Shown: piece after piece, positions 54,101-62,024 of the stretch
Position numbering within the stretch: the stretch's first letter is position 1
How the letters are laid out: each line of letters starts with the position of its first letter
From: Clostridia bacterium
Lineage (GTDB): Bacteria > Bacillota > Clostridia > UBA1381
Direction of reading: 5' to 3'
Assembly (NCBI GenBank): GCA_017935675.1
Contig: JAGBHE010000065.1
Coordinates: forward strand, 1-64,000
Length of the DNA: 64,000 nucleotides
Program-made: the position numbers and the translations under genes
The notes under the pieces: generated by a model
What the model saw: the letters and a program-made list of their open reading frames with translations, nothing else
Told to the model about the DNA's origin: nothing
Database searches by the model: none

Positions 54101-56308
54101 GAGTTTGACGGTAATGATGATGACTCCGTTTGGTATTTGAGTCTGAACGCGAACAAGTATTCGATAGAAAATACATCAAATTGTGTTAAGGATGGTATTT
54201 TCACTTATGAGTGTGCAGGCGACTATATGTACAGAGCATTTATGCCGATATTTGCACAGACAGATAACGAAACATTTATTACAAAGACTCCGAAGCCGTC
54301 ACAGAAGCTTGATTGCACAGGCAAGAAGAATGTAATAATTGATACAAAGTTTATGCTTGGCGAGGGAACTGTTGACAGACAGTTTATGTATATCGGAAAC
54401 AACATGGCGCTTCTTGCTGTAGATGAAAACAGAGTTCTCCACTATAACGGAGACCCGGGTAAACTTGGAGATCCGTTTACAGTATATGATGATGAATTTG
54501 TGCTTGAGCCGAACAGATGGTACTCGGTATCAATTCAGATTGACTTTGTTTCACAGAAGTATCAGGTATCGGTAGATGACGGAAACGGTAATATCGCAAA
54601 CTCAGGTGTTTTGAACTTCATCTACAATCATCAGAAATTTGAAATTACAGATTTCAGATTTGCAAGAATGCTTAACAATACAGATGCACCTTTGAGCATC
54701 GACTATTTAAGAATTACAGACGGTGATTACGGTAAAGTTGATGTAACATATGGTGACGGAATTGCTCTTGATGGTGCTGCACTTGTTGAGGACAGCGATG
54801 TATTTACATTCACTTCAATTAATGCTCCTCAGAATCTTTATGATATAGAGCTTATTGATGAAAATGATAACAAGCTTGTAATTGAGGTTGAGGCTGAAGG
54901 AAATAATGTAACAATCTTCCCGATGGGACTTGAGTACAATACAAAGTACTCGCTTTTGATTCCTGCAACAGTAACAGGTGCAGATGAGGATCAGAAGGTT
55001 GCATTCAGAACAATATATGACAAGAGCGCAACATTTGCATATCCTGCAGGCTACACGGCTCAGGATGAGCTTAATGTAGTTTACTTCGGCGGTTCAATCA
55101 CCGCACAGGAGGGCTGGAGAGTCTATAGCACCAACTGGATTACGGATAAGTTCCCAAATGCACACTGCTATAACGCTTCAATCGGCGGAACCGGTGCAGA
55201 GTATGGCTGGACCAGACTTAACAGAGATGTTATTTCAAAGAACCCGGATATAGTATTTGTAGAGTATGCCGTAAACGACTCGGCAAACCCGACAACAGCT
55301 AAGTACATGGAGTCAATTGTAAGAAATCTCAATGCACTTCCTAAGCCGCCTGTAATCATATTTGTATATACAACTGTTTTGAACTTTGGTACAAATACAT
55401 ATGCTATGGCAGAGCATGAGAGAGTTGCAAAAGCTTACGGAATACCTACAATCAGTATTCATGATTATGTGCAGTCGCTATATAACACCGATCCGCAGTT
55501 TGCAAAGGATTGGGATGCGAAGAAATATCTTCCCGATTCAACCCATCCGTCAACATCAGGTGATACAAACTGTGCAAAGGTTTACGGTGAATATGTAAAT
55601 GCACTTATGACAGCGAATTGTGATAAGTATCTTGTAAAGCCTGAAAAGAATTCAGCTGTTAGTCCGCTTACAGAGTACAAAAACTTTGTATATGACTATG
55701 ACAATGTTGATATTACACTTGAAAATGCAGGCGACAAATATGAATTTGAATTTAAAGGTGATGAGCTTCTTGTTGATTTCGCAAGAAATAATCAAGGCGG
55801 AAGATTAATGATTGAGGTTGACGGCAAGGTGGTTGTTGCTTCAGCCGAAACATATGTACAGAGCGGACCGCCGATGTTTGTTCGTGCTGCAGGACTTGGC
55901 GAAGGAACACATAGTGCGGTAATCACAGTTCTTAACGATGCACAGACATCATCACACAGAGTTAAGATTAATACTATACTTACAAAGCCTGAAAAAGACG
56001 GAGGGTTGACATTCGGTAATATTGAATTTAATGCTCCGAATCTTACAACCAACGTTCCGTTAAAGGCAACTGTTAATTATACGGGAAGCGGCAGTGAGCC
56101 GGTTACAATGGCAATAGCTCTTTATGATAATAAAGGGGTATTTACAGGTATGACCACTGTTACAACAACAACCGATTCGGTAAGCGAGAATAAGTCCATA
56201 AGTGTAGTGGTTACTCCGAAGCCGGGCGATGTTAAGGCAAAGGCATTCCTTTGGAACAGTCTTTCAGAAATGAAGCCTTTGGCAGATGCGGTTTCTGTTG
56301 CAGAATAA
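51197..56308 (+). CDS. Giant secreted multi-LamG/Ig protein with SGNH esterase domain
   Basis: A 1703-residue secreted protein, largest in the window. After the signal peptide come three homologous units of ~310 residues (starting at bases ~51299, 52255, 53180), each opening FDxxxSxYRxVxAKxLL and DGNIFG, with a jelly-roll and an Ig-like domain. A fourth, divergent jelly-roll (~955-1170) and an Ig domain follow. Residues ~1290-1470 are an SGNH hydrolase: FGGSITAQEGW with nucleophile S~1300, NASIGGTGAEYG, VEYAVNDSA (block III Asn) and LPDSTHPS (Asp/His). Two beta modules end the protein. SGNH domains of this context are usually carbohydrate acetylesterases. AAAGGAG precedes the ATG; it closes locus B. 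Confidence 0.85.
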   Translation: MKKKILSALLSAAMVASAMPMSVSMAQGAKPWVMFEEGFDAAFDVASSPYRIVNAKEILPEKDSDGNIFGYWDVNGGDMFMPTQADGVINVGYCGNRKPMLLLKNELPIEGNDIIIETRVKFTAQNNFVLEDGIAIGDGSNPLLNFLDTTADNYTLGARISQPGNNSTYISGGGNGTNVVSNMKLQNNEWVNFSVKISGDGQKFSYTASKDNGEIYTSPALTPQRELSNIKYVQLGYGGFTGTAIDYVRIYDTSKLGNVEIISGVNDEPIDGQNGVPTDCEVTMIFDNPITVEELGEISVSNNADFEIEAIDETFAVLKFKGLKNAATYTIHIPMIGGNKVTDATFTTAAPEGALFSESFDSVNSNYRIVNTKSLLPARDEDGNIFGDFVDYSLMGGVLDIPYCGNRKPTVMFKDAVKTGEELVIETKVKYKAVGSAKKNEDGTIFITNGNNPLFNIMGSTSDNFTKGIIMSQDADGNIAAGNDGDQEASNIKIKEDIWYTFSIILNADGKKFRYTVSDENGNSYNSGELNVYTAFAPLADVRYIQFPYGDFSYTKVDYINVLNVGSVDVVNAESGEGLDGAIDVATNFDATVFFTNRVTEDDLAKITVSNNANFTVTANDDYSATISFTELENAASYTIHIPMIGGNAPKDVTFVTQAPQWMLFNDDFDAATGLYRMVDAKSLLNSEDSDGNIFGDYVAATVSDGKLNVPFGGNVKPTMMLKKSIPLSAGKDLLINTRVQYKSHNNFKDEDGTIHISDNNNPLFNIMGAGANNYTKGIVITTDATGTIMAGNGGDQVSTGIVLKDQTWYNISIKLDGTGRTFTLTVSDDNGNSFESDNLNTASALTSLRYVQLAYGGFTGTTLDFFNIMDASLIPVPQATFGKFNDELDGAGNVRPGDTVTISAKSELNAETIVLDGVKIAVDMSADSKTATFTVPSLEPRTKHTLAVDGTSFEFRAADEPKYMYRAEFDGNDDDSVWYLSLNANKYSIENTSNCVKDGIFTYECAGDYMYRAFMPIFAQTDNETFITKTPKPSQKLDCTGKKNVIIDTKFMLGEGTVDRQFMYIGNNMALLAVDENRVLHYNGDPGKLGDPFTVYDDEFVLEPNRWYSVSIQIDFVSQKYQVSVDDGNGNIANSGVLNFIYNHQKFEITDFRFARMLNNTDAPLSIDYLRITDGDYGKVDVTYGDGIALDGAALVEDSDVFTFTSINAPQNLYDIELIDENDNKLVIEVEAEGNNVTIFPMGLEYNTKYSLLIPATVTGADEDQKVAFRTIYDKSATFAYPAGYTAQDELNVVYFGGSITAQEGWRVYSTNWITDKFPNAHCYNASIGGTGAEYGWTRLNRDVISKNPDIVFVEYAVNDSANPTTAKYMESIVRNLNALPKPPVIIFVYTTVLNFGTNTYAMAEHERVAKAYGIPTISIHDYVQSLYNTDPQFAKDWDAKKYLPDSTHPSTSGDTNCAKVYGEYVNALMTANCDKYLVKPEKNSAVSPLTEYKNFVYDYDNVDITLENAGDKYEFEFKGDELLVDFARNNQGGRLMIEVDGKVVVASAETYVQSGPPMFVRAAGLGEGTHSAVITVLNDAQTSSHRVKINTILTKPEKDGGLTFGNIEFNAPNLTTNVPLKATVNYTGSGSEPVTMAIALYDNKGVFTGMTTVTTTTDSVSENKSISVVVTPKPGDVKAKAFLWNSLSEMKPLADAVSVAE

Positions 56309-56348
56309 TATAGAAATAAGTTTGTTTCTTCTTGATTAAAACGCAGTG

Positions 56349-56377
56349 CAGAGCTACACGAAATATGTGTAGCTCTG
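56349..56377 (+). other. Strong hairpin between locus B and the GH3 gene
   Basis: CAGAGCTACAC (56349-56359) and GTGTAGCTCTG (56367-56377) form a perfect 11-bp stem with a 7-base loop. No T-run follows, so it is more likely a processing or stabilising element than a terminator; it separates very different protein classes. Confidence 0.6.
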
Positions 56378-56410
56378 TAAGCCGTATTTGCAAGAGGAAT
56401 CGGAGGAAAG

Positions 56411-58468
56411 ATGAACAAAGACATAAAATCAAGTGAATTAGCATTAGAGATAAAGTCACAGCTTTTTACAGGATATAATGACAAGACAAGAGCAATACCG
56501 GAACTTGATATTGAACCCGTGGCAATGGTTGACGGACCGAGCGGTGTAAGATTCTATTCTGATAATTCAGATGGTGGATGCGTATGCTTTCCATCAGAAT
56601 CAGCAATAGGTGCAACCTGGAATAAGGAGATTGCAAAAGAGGTTGGTGCTGCAATTGGCAGAGAATGCCGTAACAGAGGTTATGAAATGCTGCTTGGCCC
56701 CGGCCTGAATATGAAGAGAACCCCGTATTGCGGCAGAAACTTTGAATATTTTTCAGAGGACCCTGTCCTAACAGGATATATGGCTGCTGCTGTTGTAAAT
56801 GGTCTTGAAAGTGAAGGCATAGGTTCTTCGCTAAAGCATTTTGCGGCAAACAACCAAGAATATAATCGTGGTAATTATAATGCCGAAATAGATGAAAGAA
56901 CACTCAGAGAGTTTTATTTAAAGCCGTTTGAGATTGCTATTAAAAACTCAAATCCTACATCGGTAATGTGCGCATATAACAAGATTAACGCAATATGGTG
57001 TTCAGAGAATAAATATCTGTTAACGGATATTTTAAGAGATGAATGGGGCTTTGACGGTGTTGTTATATCTGACTGGGGTGCGGTGCATGATGCCTGTAAA
57101 GCAATAAAGGCAGGACTTGACATTGATATGCCATGTAACAATTTTATCTTAGAAAACCTTAAAAAGGGACTTGAAAATGGCATAATAACCGAGGAAGAAA
57201 TCAATAAATCAGCAGACAGAGTTCTTGATTTTATCAATAAAACAAAAACAATGCAGATACCGGGAGTAAAATACAATCGTGAAGCTGAGCATAATGCATC
57301 ATACAATGCAGCAGTTGAGGCTATAACATTACTTAAAAATAATGATAGTATTCTTCCTATAACTTCCAATAAATACAAAAAAATAGCGGTGTACGGCAGA
57401 GCTGCTCAAACTCCTGTAATTATGGGAGCGGGTAGCGGCAAAGTAAATGTCAGACCTGATATGGTTGACAAACCTATTGATTATATGGTACAATATGCTG
57501 AGAAGATAGGTATTGAGTTAGATTATGATAGAATACAACCCGATGGTTTTATGGGTGCAGAGGATATTGCTGCAATAAATAATCTTGCACAAAGTAAAGA
57601 AAAGTATGATATGATGGTGCTGTTTATAAGTAATAACTATGGTGTGGATACAGAAACTGAGCATTGGGACAGAGAAAATCTTACTTTTCCTAACTATGTA
57701 AACGGTATGGTCGAAGCAGCATGCAATGTTTGCGACAATGTTGTTGTTGTTATGCAGTCAGGCTCGGCGATGCTTCCGGGCAGATGGTATAAGCGTGTGA
57801 AGGGCGTTGTTCAGATGTGGTTCAGCGGTGAGGCAGGCGGCAAAGCCATTTCGGATATCCTCTTTGGATATAAAAACCCGAGCGGAAAGCTATCTGAAAC
57901 CTTTGCAGTCAAGGACAGAACTGATATTGAGCCTTACGGTGACGGCAGAATAACAAATTACAGAGAGGGCGTTTATGTCGGATACAGATACTATGATAAG
58001 CATACGAGTGATATATGGTTTCCATTCGGTCACGGTTTGTCATATACAGAATTTAAGTATTCGGATTTGAATGTATCATCGGTTGACTCAAGTGATGGAA
58101 GAATAAAAATAGAGGTATCGGCAACTATTAAAAATATCGGTGAGATAGCCGGCAAGGAGGCGGTACAGCTTTATGTTTCACATAAGGACAGCATTGTTGA
58201 CAAGCCGGAAAAAGAACTTAAAGGCTTTGAAAAAATTTATCTTGAGCCCGGTGAAGCGAAACAGGTTAAATTCGCACTTACAGAAAAAGATTTTGAGTAT
58301 TATAATATATGTCTCAGAAAGTGGCATACCGAGAGTGGCATCTATAGTATTATGATAGGTGCTTCATCACAGGATATAAGACTTGAAGAAAATTGCAAAA
58401 TAACAGGTGCTGATGAGTATTCTATAAACAAGGTTTCAACTCGTTTCGCTATGATGAGTGAGCAATGA
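56411..58468 (+). CDS. GH3 family beta-glycosidase
   Basis: A 685-residue GH3 enzyme: the N-terminal barrel with MVDGPSGVRF, LGPGLNMKRTPYCGRNFEYF, SLKHFAANNQE (substrate-binding Lys-His) and GVVISDWGAVHD with nucleophile D221; the second domain with LLKNNDSILPI and an acid/base region; and a C-terminal fibronectin-III-like domain from about residue 560 (GKEAVQLYVSH). There is no signal peptide, so it is cytosolic and removes terminal beta-linked sugars (glucose, xylose or similar) from imported oligosaccharides. CGGAGG precedes the ATG at 56411. It begins an operon with two permeases, a binding lipoprotein and a rhamnosidase. Confidence 0.95.
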   Translation: MNKDIKSSELALEIKSQLFTGYNDKTRAIPELDIEPVAMVDGPSGVRFYSDNSDGGCVCFPSESAIGATWNKEIAKEVGAAIGRECRNRGYEMLLGPGLNMKRTPYCGRNFEYFSEDPVLTGYMAAAVVNGLESEGIGSSLKHFAANNQEYNRGNYNAEIDERTLREFYLKPFEIAIKNSNPTSVMCAYNKINAIWCSENKYLLTDILRDEWGFDGVVISDWGAVHDACKAIKAGLDIDMPCNNFILENLKKGLENGIITEEEINKSADRVLDFINKTKTMQIPGVKYNREAEHNASYNAAVEAITLLKNNDSILPITSNKYKKIAVYGRAAQTPVIMGAGSGKVNVRPDMVDKPIDYMVQYAEKIGIELDYDRIQPDGFMGAEDIAAINNLAQSKEKYDMMVLFISNNYGVDTETEHWDRENLTFPNYVNGMVEAACNVCDNVVVVMQSGSAMLPGRWYKRVKGVVQMWFSGEAGGKAISDILFGYKNPSGKLSETFAVKDRTDIEPYGDGRITNYREGVYVGYRYYDKHTSDIWFPFGHGLSYTEFKYSDLNVSSVDSSDGRIKIEVSATIKNIGEIAGKEAVQLYVSHKDSIVDKPEKELKGFEKIYLEPGEAKQVKFALTEKDFEYYNICLRKWHTESGIYSIMIGASSQDIRLEENCKITGADEYSINKVSTRFAMMSEQ

Positions 58469-58496
58469 TATGCGTACATACCATGAAAGGAGCACT

Positions 58497-59426
58497 ATGA
58501 AAAAGAGAAAAAGAATTACAGTTAGAGATATGCAATTGTATTCGTTATGCATCATACCGATGATTTTGGTTTTTATATTCAATTATATGCCGATGGTTGG
58601 ATTGATAATTGCGTTTAAAAACTACAAGTTTAATCTCGGAATGTTTAGGAGCCAGTGGGTAGGGTTTTCAAATTTTGAATTTTTTATTAAGTCAGATGTG
58701 TTCTTTCAGTTAGTAAGGAATACATTACTTAACAATTTTGCATTTATAGTATTTGGTGTAATGTCATCGGTTATTGTCGCGGTATTGTTGTTTGAACTGA
58801 CAAACCGAAATGCAACAAAGATATTTCAGACTATTTTAATTACACCGCACTTTCTTTCGTGGGTAGTTGTTGCATATATTGTAAATGCAATATTAAATGT
58901 AAATTACGGATACCTTAATCAGCTGTTAGGTCTGTTTGGGGTTGACGCTGTGGATTGGTATGCTAAACCTAATGCGTGGCCGCCAATACTTACTTTAACA
59001 TTTATTTGGAAGAATGTCGGAATGGATTCTGTGGTATATTATGCAGCCCTTATGGGCATAGACACAGCGCTCTTTGAAGCAGCAGAGGTGGATGGCGCAA
59101 ATAAGCTTAAGCGTACATTACATATAGTAATACCGAGTCTCGTTCCTCTTATTACAATTCTTACAATACTGAAAATCGGTAATATATTCAGAGCTGATTT
59201 TGGGTTGTTCTATACCGTTACACAGGATGGAGCAAGCGGAAATCTATACTCAACAACCAATGTTATTGATACATACATTTTCAGATCATTTAAGGAAAAT
59301 GCGTCGGGTAATTCATATGGCCTCACAGCAGCGGTCGGTTTGCTGCAATCGGTTGTAGGTATGATTTTGGTTATTGCAACCAATGCTGCATCGAAGAAAG
59401 TCGACAAAGAGTTAGGATTATTCTGA
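58497..59426 (+). CDS. Sugar ABC transporter permease (LplB/MalF type)
   Basis: A 309-residue permease with about six membrane segments, paralogous to the 16067 protein. It shows NYMPMVGLIIAFKNYKFN, the EAA loop FEAAEVDGANKLKRTLHIVI and FRADFGLFYTVT. AAAGGAG (58486-58492) is 4 bases before the ATG at 58497; in-frame starts at 58470 or 58458 would add a hydrophilic N-terminus and overlap the GH3 stop, so they are less likely. The partner permease follows, but the repeat block at 59431 lies between them. Confidence 0.92.
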   Translation: MKKRKRITVRDMQLYSLCIIPMILVFIFNYMPMVGLIIAFKNYKFNLGMFRSQWVGFSNFEFFIKSDVFFQLVRNTLLNNFAFIVFGVMSSVIVAVLLFELTNRNATKIFQTILITPHFLSWVVVAYIVNAILNVNYGYLNQLLGLFGVDAVDWYAKPNAWPPILTLTFIWKNVGMDSVVYYAALMGIDTALFEAAEVDGANKLKRTLHIVIPSLVPLITILTILKIGNIFRADFGLFYTVTQDGASGNLYSTTNVIDTYIFRSFKENASGNSYGLTAAVGLLQSVVGMILVIATNAASKKVDKELGLF

Positions 59427-59430
59427 GCAG

Positions 59431-59578
59431 GGAGGATAAGTTTGGAAAAAGATAAGCGGCGCATCTCACCGCCATCAGCGACTTGAAGTATAAACATACG
59501 TCGGCGTCGTTTCCGGTGGCAATCTGCTTGCTTCTCTTTCTCCAAACGGCATTGGTGAAAGGAGTTCGGAATATAAAA
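59431..59578 (+). repeat. Repeated leader block, copy 2 (between two permease genes)
   Basis: Same element as 36695-36843, with GTTTGG at 59440 and the ATG at 59579, again 139 bases apart. It begins 5 bases after the first permease stop, carries the AAAGGAG site of the second permease and has no equivalent in the transporter of locus A (73-base gap at 17021-17093). Confidence 0.7.
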
Positions 59579-60457
59579 ATGAAAAAGCAAAAATTAATAA
59601 ATCAAATAATACTATGCACATTTTTTTCAATCTTCTGTGGATTAATAATTTTTCCGTTTTGGCTTTTAGTAAGTGCATCTTTGTCTGATTCGGCATCACT
59701 GCTTGAAACGGGGTACAGAATAATTCCTAAGCCGTTAGACTTATCGGCTTACGGGTATATTATGAGAAATCCACAGCAAATTTTAAATGCTTATGGTATT
59801 ACATTTACATTTTCGGTGACATCAATGGTGTTTGGCGTACTTTTAATGGCAATGATAGCGTATCCGTTATCCAGAAGCGGATTGAAGGGAAGAAATGCAA
59901 TAAATTTCTATCTGTATTTCACAATGCTGTTTAGCGGGGGTCTTGTACCAACCTACATTATCATTTCAAGTGTTTTGCACCTCAATAATACCTTATGGGT
60001 ATATATACTTCCGGGTCTGATAAGTCCGTGGTATGTGTTCATGATGAGAACATTTTTCGCAGGCATCCCCGATGCCATAATGGAGTCTGCAAGAATTGAC
60101 GGAGCTTCGGAGTATAAGATATTATTTGGTATTGTAATTCCGCTTTCGAAACCGGTACTTGCAACAGTAGCGCTGTTTGTGTTTCTTGCTAAGTGGAACG
60201 ATTGGAACACAGCGCTTATATACATAACAGATTCAAAGCTTTACAGTTTGCAGTATCTTCTCCAGAAAATGGTTGAGGATATTAATATCCTAAAAGAGAA
60301 TGCAACTGTTTCAGCAATAAATGATTTATCAAAGCTGCCGACAGAAACAGTAAGAATGGCTATGGCAGTAGTCGCCGCAGGGCCTGCTCTTATAGTATTC
60401 CCGTTTTTCCAGAAATACTTCGTTAAGGGTCTTACGGTAGGTTCGGTTAAGGGTTAA
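59579..60457 (+). CDS. Sugar ABC transporter permease (YtcP/MalG type)
   Basis: A 292-residue permease paralogous to the 17094 protein: YFTMLFSGGLVPTYII, the EAA loop MESARIDGASEYKILFGIVI (EAA degenerated to ESA), LPTETVRMAM and the C-terminus FFQKYFVKGLTVGSVKG. ATG 59579 is used with AAAGGAG inside the repeat block; an in-frame ATG at 59483 translates the repeat and is rejected. It pairs with the 58497 permease and the lipoprotein at 60480. Confidence 0.92.
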   Translation: MKKQKLINQIILCTFFSIFCGLIIFPFWLLVSASLSDSASLLETGYRIIPKPLDLSAYGYIMRNPQQILNAYGITFTFSVTSMVFGVLLMAMIAYPLSRSGLKGRNAINFYLYFTMLFSGGLVPTYIIISSVLHLNNTLWVYILPGLISPWYVFMMRTFFAGIPDAIMESARIDGASEYKILFGIVIPLSKPVLATVALFVFLAKWNDWNTALIYITDSKLYSLQYLLQKMVEDINILKENATVSAINDLSKLPTETVRMAMAVVAAGPALIVFPFFQKYFVKGLTVGSVKG

Positions 60458-60479
60458 TAAACAGAAGGAGGATAAACTT

Positions 60480-61958
60480 ATGAGCAAAATTAAGAAAGTA
60501 GTATCTTTGGTAACATCTTTAGCAATGGCAGGAGCTGTTACAGCGGGGCTTACAGGTTGCGGTGACAGCAAGGGAGAAGATACTCTTTTGTGGTACGTTT
60601 TTGGTGATAAGCCTGCTGATCTTGATACAGTACTTGCGAAGGCAAATGAGATTATTGAGCCTGAGATAGGTATGAAGCTTGATATGCAGTATATTGACAG
60701 CGCATCATACACAAGTAAAATGAAAAATATTATGGCTGCACATGAGAAGTATGACCTTGCGTTCACAGGATTTGTAAATCCGTATCAGGAGGCAGTAGCA
60801 CTTGGTGGCTTATACGACATCACAGATCTTGTAAAGGAAACAGGTCTTGATAAGGAAATGCCTGATTTCTATTTGGATTCAGCATCTGTTGATGGCAGAA
60901 TATATGGTATTCCTAATGTACAGGTTGTTTCAAACCCGGTATCAATTTGCATGGATAAGAGTCTTGCAGAGGAAATCGGTGTTGATATGAAGGCAATAGA
61001 GGATGCAGCGCAGAACGCAAAGAACTTTGAGGATGTAAAGGCATATTCAGTACTCCTTGATGATTTATTCGCAAAGGTTCATGCAGCACGCCCGGATTTG
61101 TATGTTATGAACCCGACATATGACCTACTTATAGATCCTTTCTATGAGCAGGTTGTATCGGAAACATATATCCGTAAGGATGGCAGCTCTGACGAGATTG
61201 TAATAGATATGGAAACAGAAGAAGGCAAGTTTAGCGCCGAGAAGCTTAATGAGTGGTTTAACAAGGGTTATATAAGAAACGATATCTCAAGCACCGGAAC
61301 AGCAGTTGCAAGTAACGAAGAGTGGAGAAAGATAGCTGTCCGTTCAACCACCTGGAAGCCGGGACAGGATGCATACGATGTAGAAAGATACGGCGAGGAG
61401 CAGGTTTATGCAAAGCTCTGCAAGCCGTATGTCGGAAGAACATCTGCACTCGCTACAATGACTTCGGTAGGTGCTGATTCAAAGCATCCGAAGGAAGCTG
61501 TTGAACTCTTAAAGCTTATGAACACAAATAAAGAACTCTTTAATATTATTTGTTGGGGTATTGAGGGTACACATTATACAGTAGCAGATAATGGTCATAT
61601 TGCAGAGGTTGAAAACTCAGGCTACAATGGTATAGGACAGAATGCATGGAGATTCGGTAATCAGTTTAATGCTTTATTACTCGAAAATCAGGAAGACGAT
61701 ACTTGGGAAAAGACAGAGCAGATGAATAATGATGCTATAAAGTCAAAGATGCTCGGATTTGTACCTAATACAGATGTTATAACAAACGAATTGGCTAACA
61801 TCACAAATGTGGCTGATGAGTATAAGGCAAAGAGAGAGTTTGGTACTATTGAAGTTTCAAAGTGGGATAAGGAGTATGCTGATAAACTTGATAAAGCAGG
61901 TATACACAAGGTTAGAGATGAACTTCAAAAGCAGTACGATGAATTTTTAAATAAATAA
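60480..61958 (+). CDS. Extracellular sugar-binding lipoprotein with DUF3502-type C-terminus
   Basis: A 492-residue solute-binding lipoprotein, paralogue of the 18143 product. The signal peptide ends in the lipobox GLTGC (Cys about residue 26). The C-terminal part carries NAWRFGNQFNALLLENQEDD, NNDAIKSKMLGFVP and DELQKQYDEF, the DUF3502 pattern. AGGAGG precedes the ATG. It delivers an oligosaccharide to the permease pair just upstream. The downstream rhamnosidase and upstream GH3 suggest a ligand with rhamnosyl and beta-glycosyl residues. Confidence 0.93.
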   Translation: MSKIKKVVSLVTSLAMAGAVTAGLTGCGDSKGEDTLLWYVFGDKPADLDTVLAKANEIIEPEIGMKLDMQYIDSASYTSKMKNIMAAHEKYDLAFTGFVNPYQEAVALGGLYDITDLVKETGLDKEMPDFYLDSASVDGRIYGIPNVQVVSNPVSICMDKSLAEEIGVDMKAIEDAAQNAKNFEDVKAYSVLLDDLFAKVHAARPDLYVMNPTYDLLIDPFYEQVVSETYIRKDGSSDEIVIDMETEEGKFSAEKLNEWFNKGYIRNDISSTGTAVASNEEWRKIAVRSTTWKPGQDAYDVERYGEEQVYAKLCKPYVGRTSALATMTSVGADSKHPKEAVELLKLMNTNKELFNIICWGIEGTHYTVADNGHIAEVENSGYNGIGQNAWRFGNQFNALLLENQEDDTWEKTEQMNNDAIKSKMLGFVPNTDVITNELANITNVADEYKAKREFGTIEVSKWDKEYADKLDKAGIHKVRDELQKQYDEFLNK

Positions 61959-61971
61959 ATTATGAGATGGG

Positions 61972-62005
61972 AGTCTGCGCTGTAAAAGCAGCAGACTTCT
62001 GTTTT
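61972..62005 (+). terminator. Weak terminator or attenuator before the rhamnosidase gene
   Basis: AGTCTGC (61972-61978) and GCAGACT (61991-61997) enclose a 12-base loop and are followed by TCTGTTTT. The short T-run suggests partial termination, which would set the rhamnosidase lower than the transporter. Confidence 0.5.
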
Positions 62006-62024
62006 AATGTGTAGGAGTTAAATT

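Noticed and set aside
56349..56377. Rho-independent terminator after locus B
   Set aside because: The stem is strong but no T-run follows on the plus strand, so it is reported only as a hairpin.
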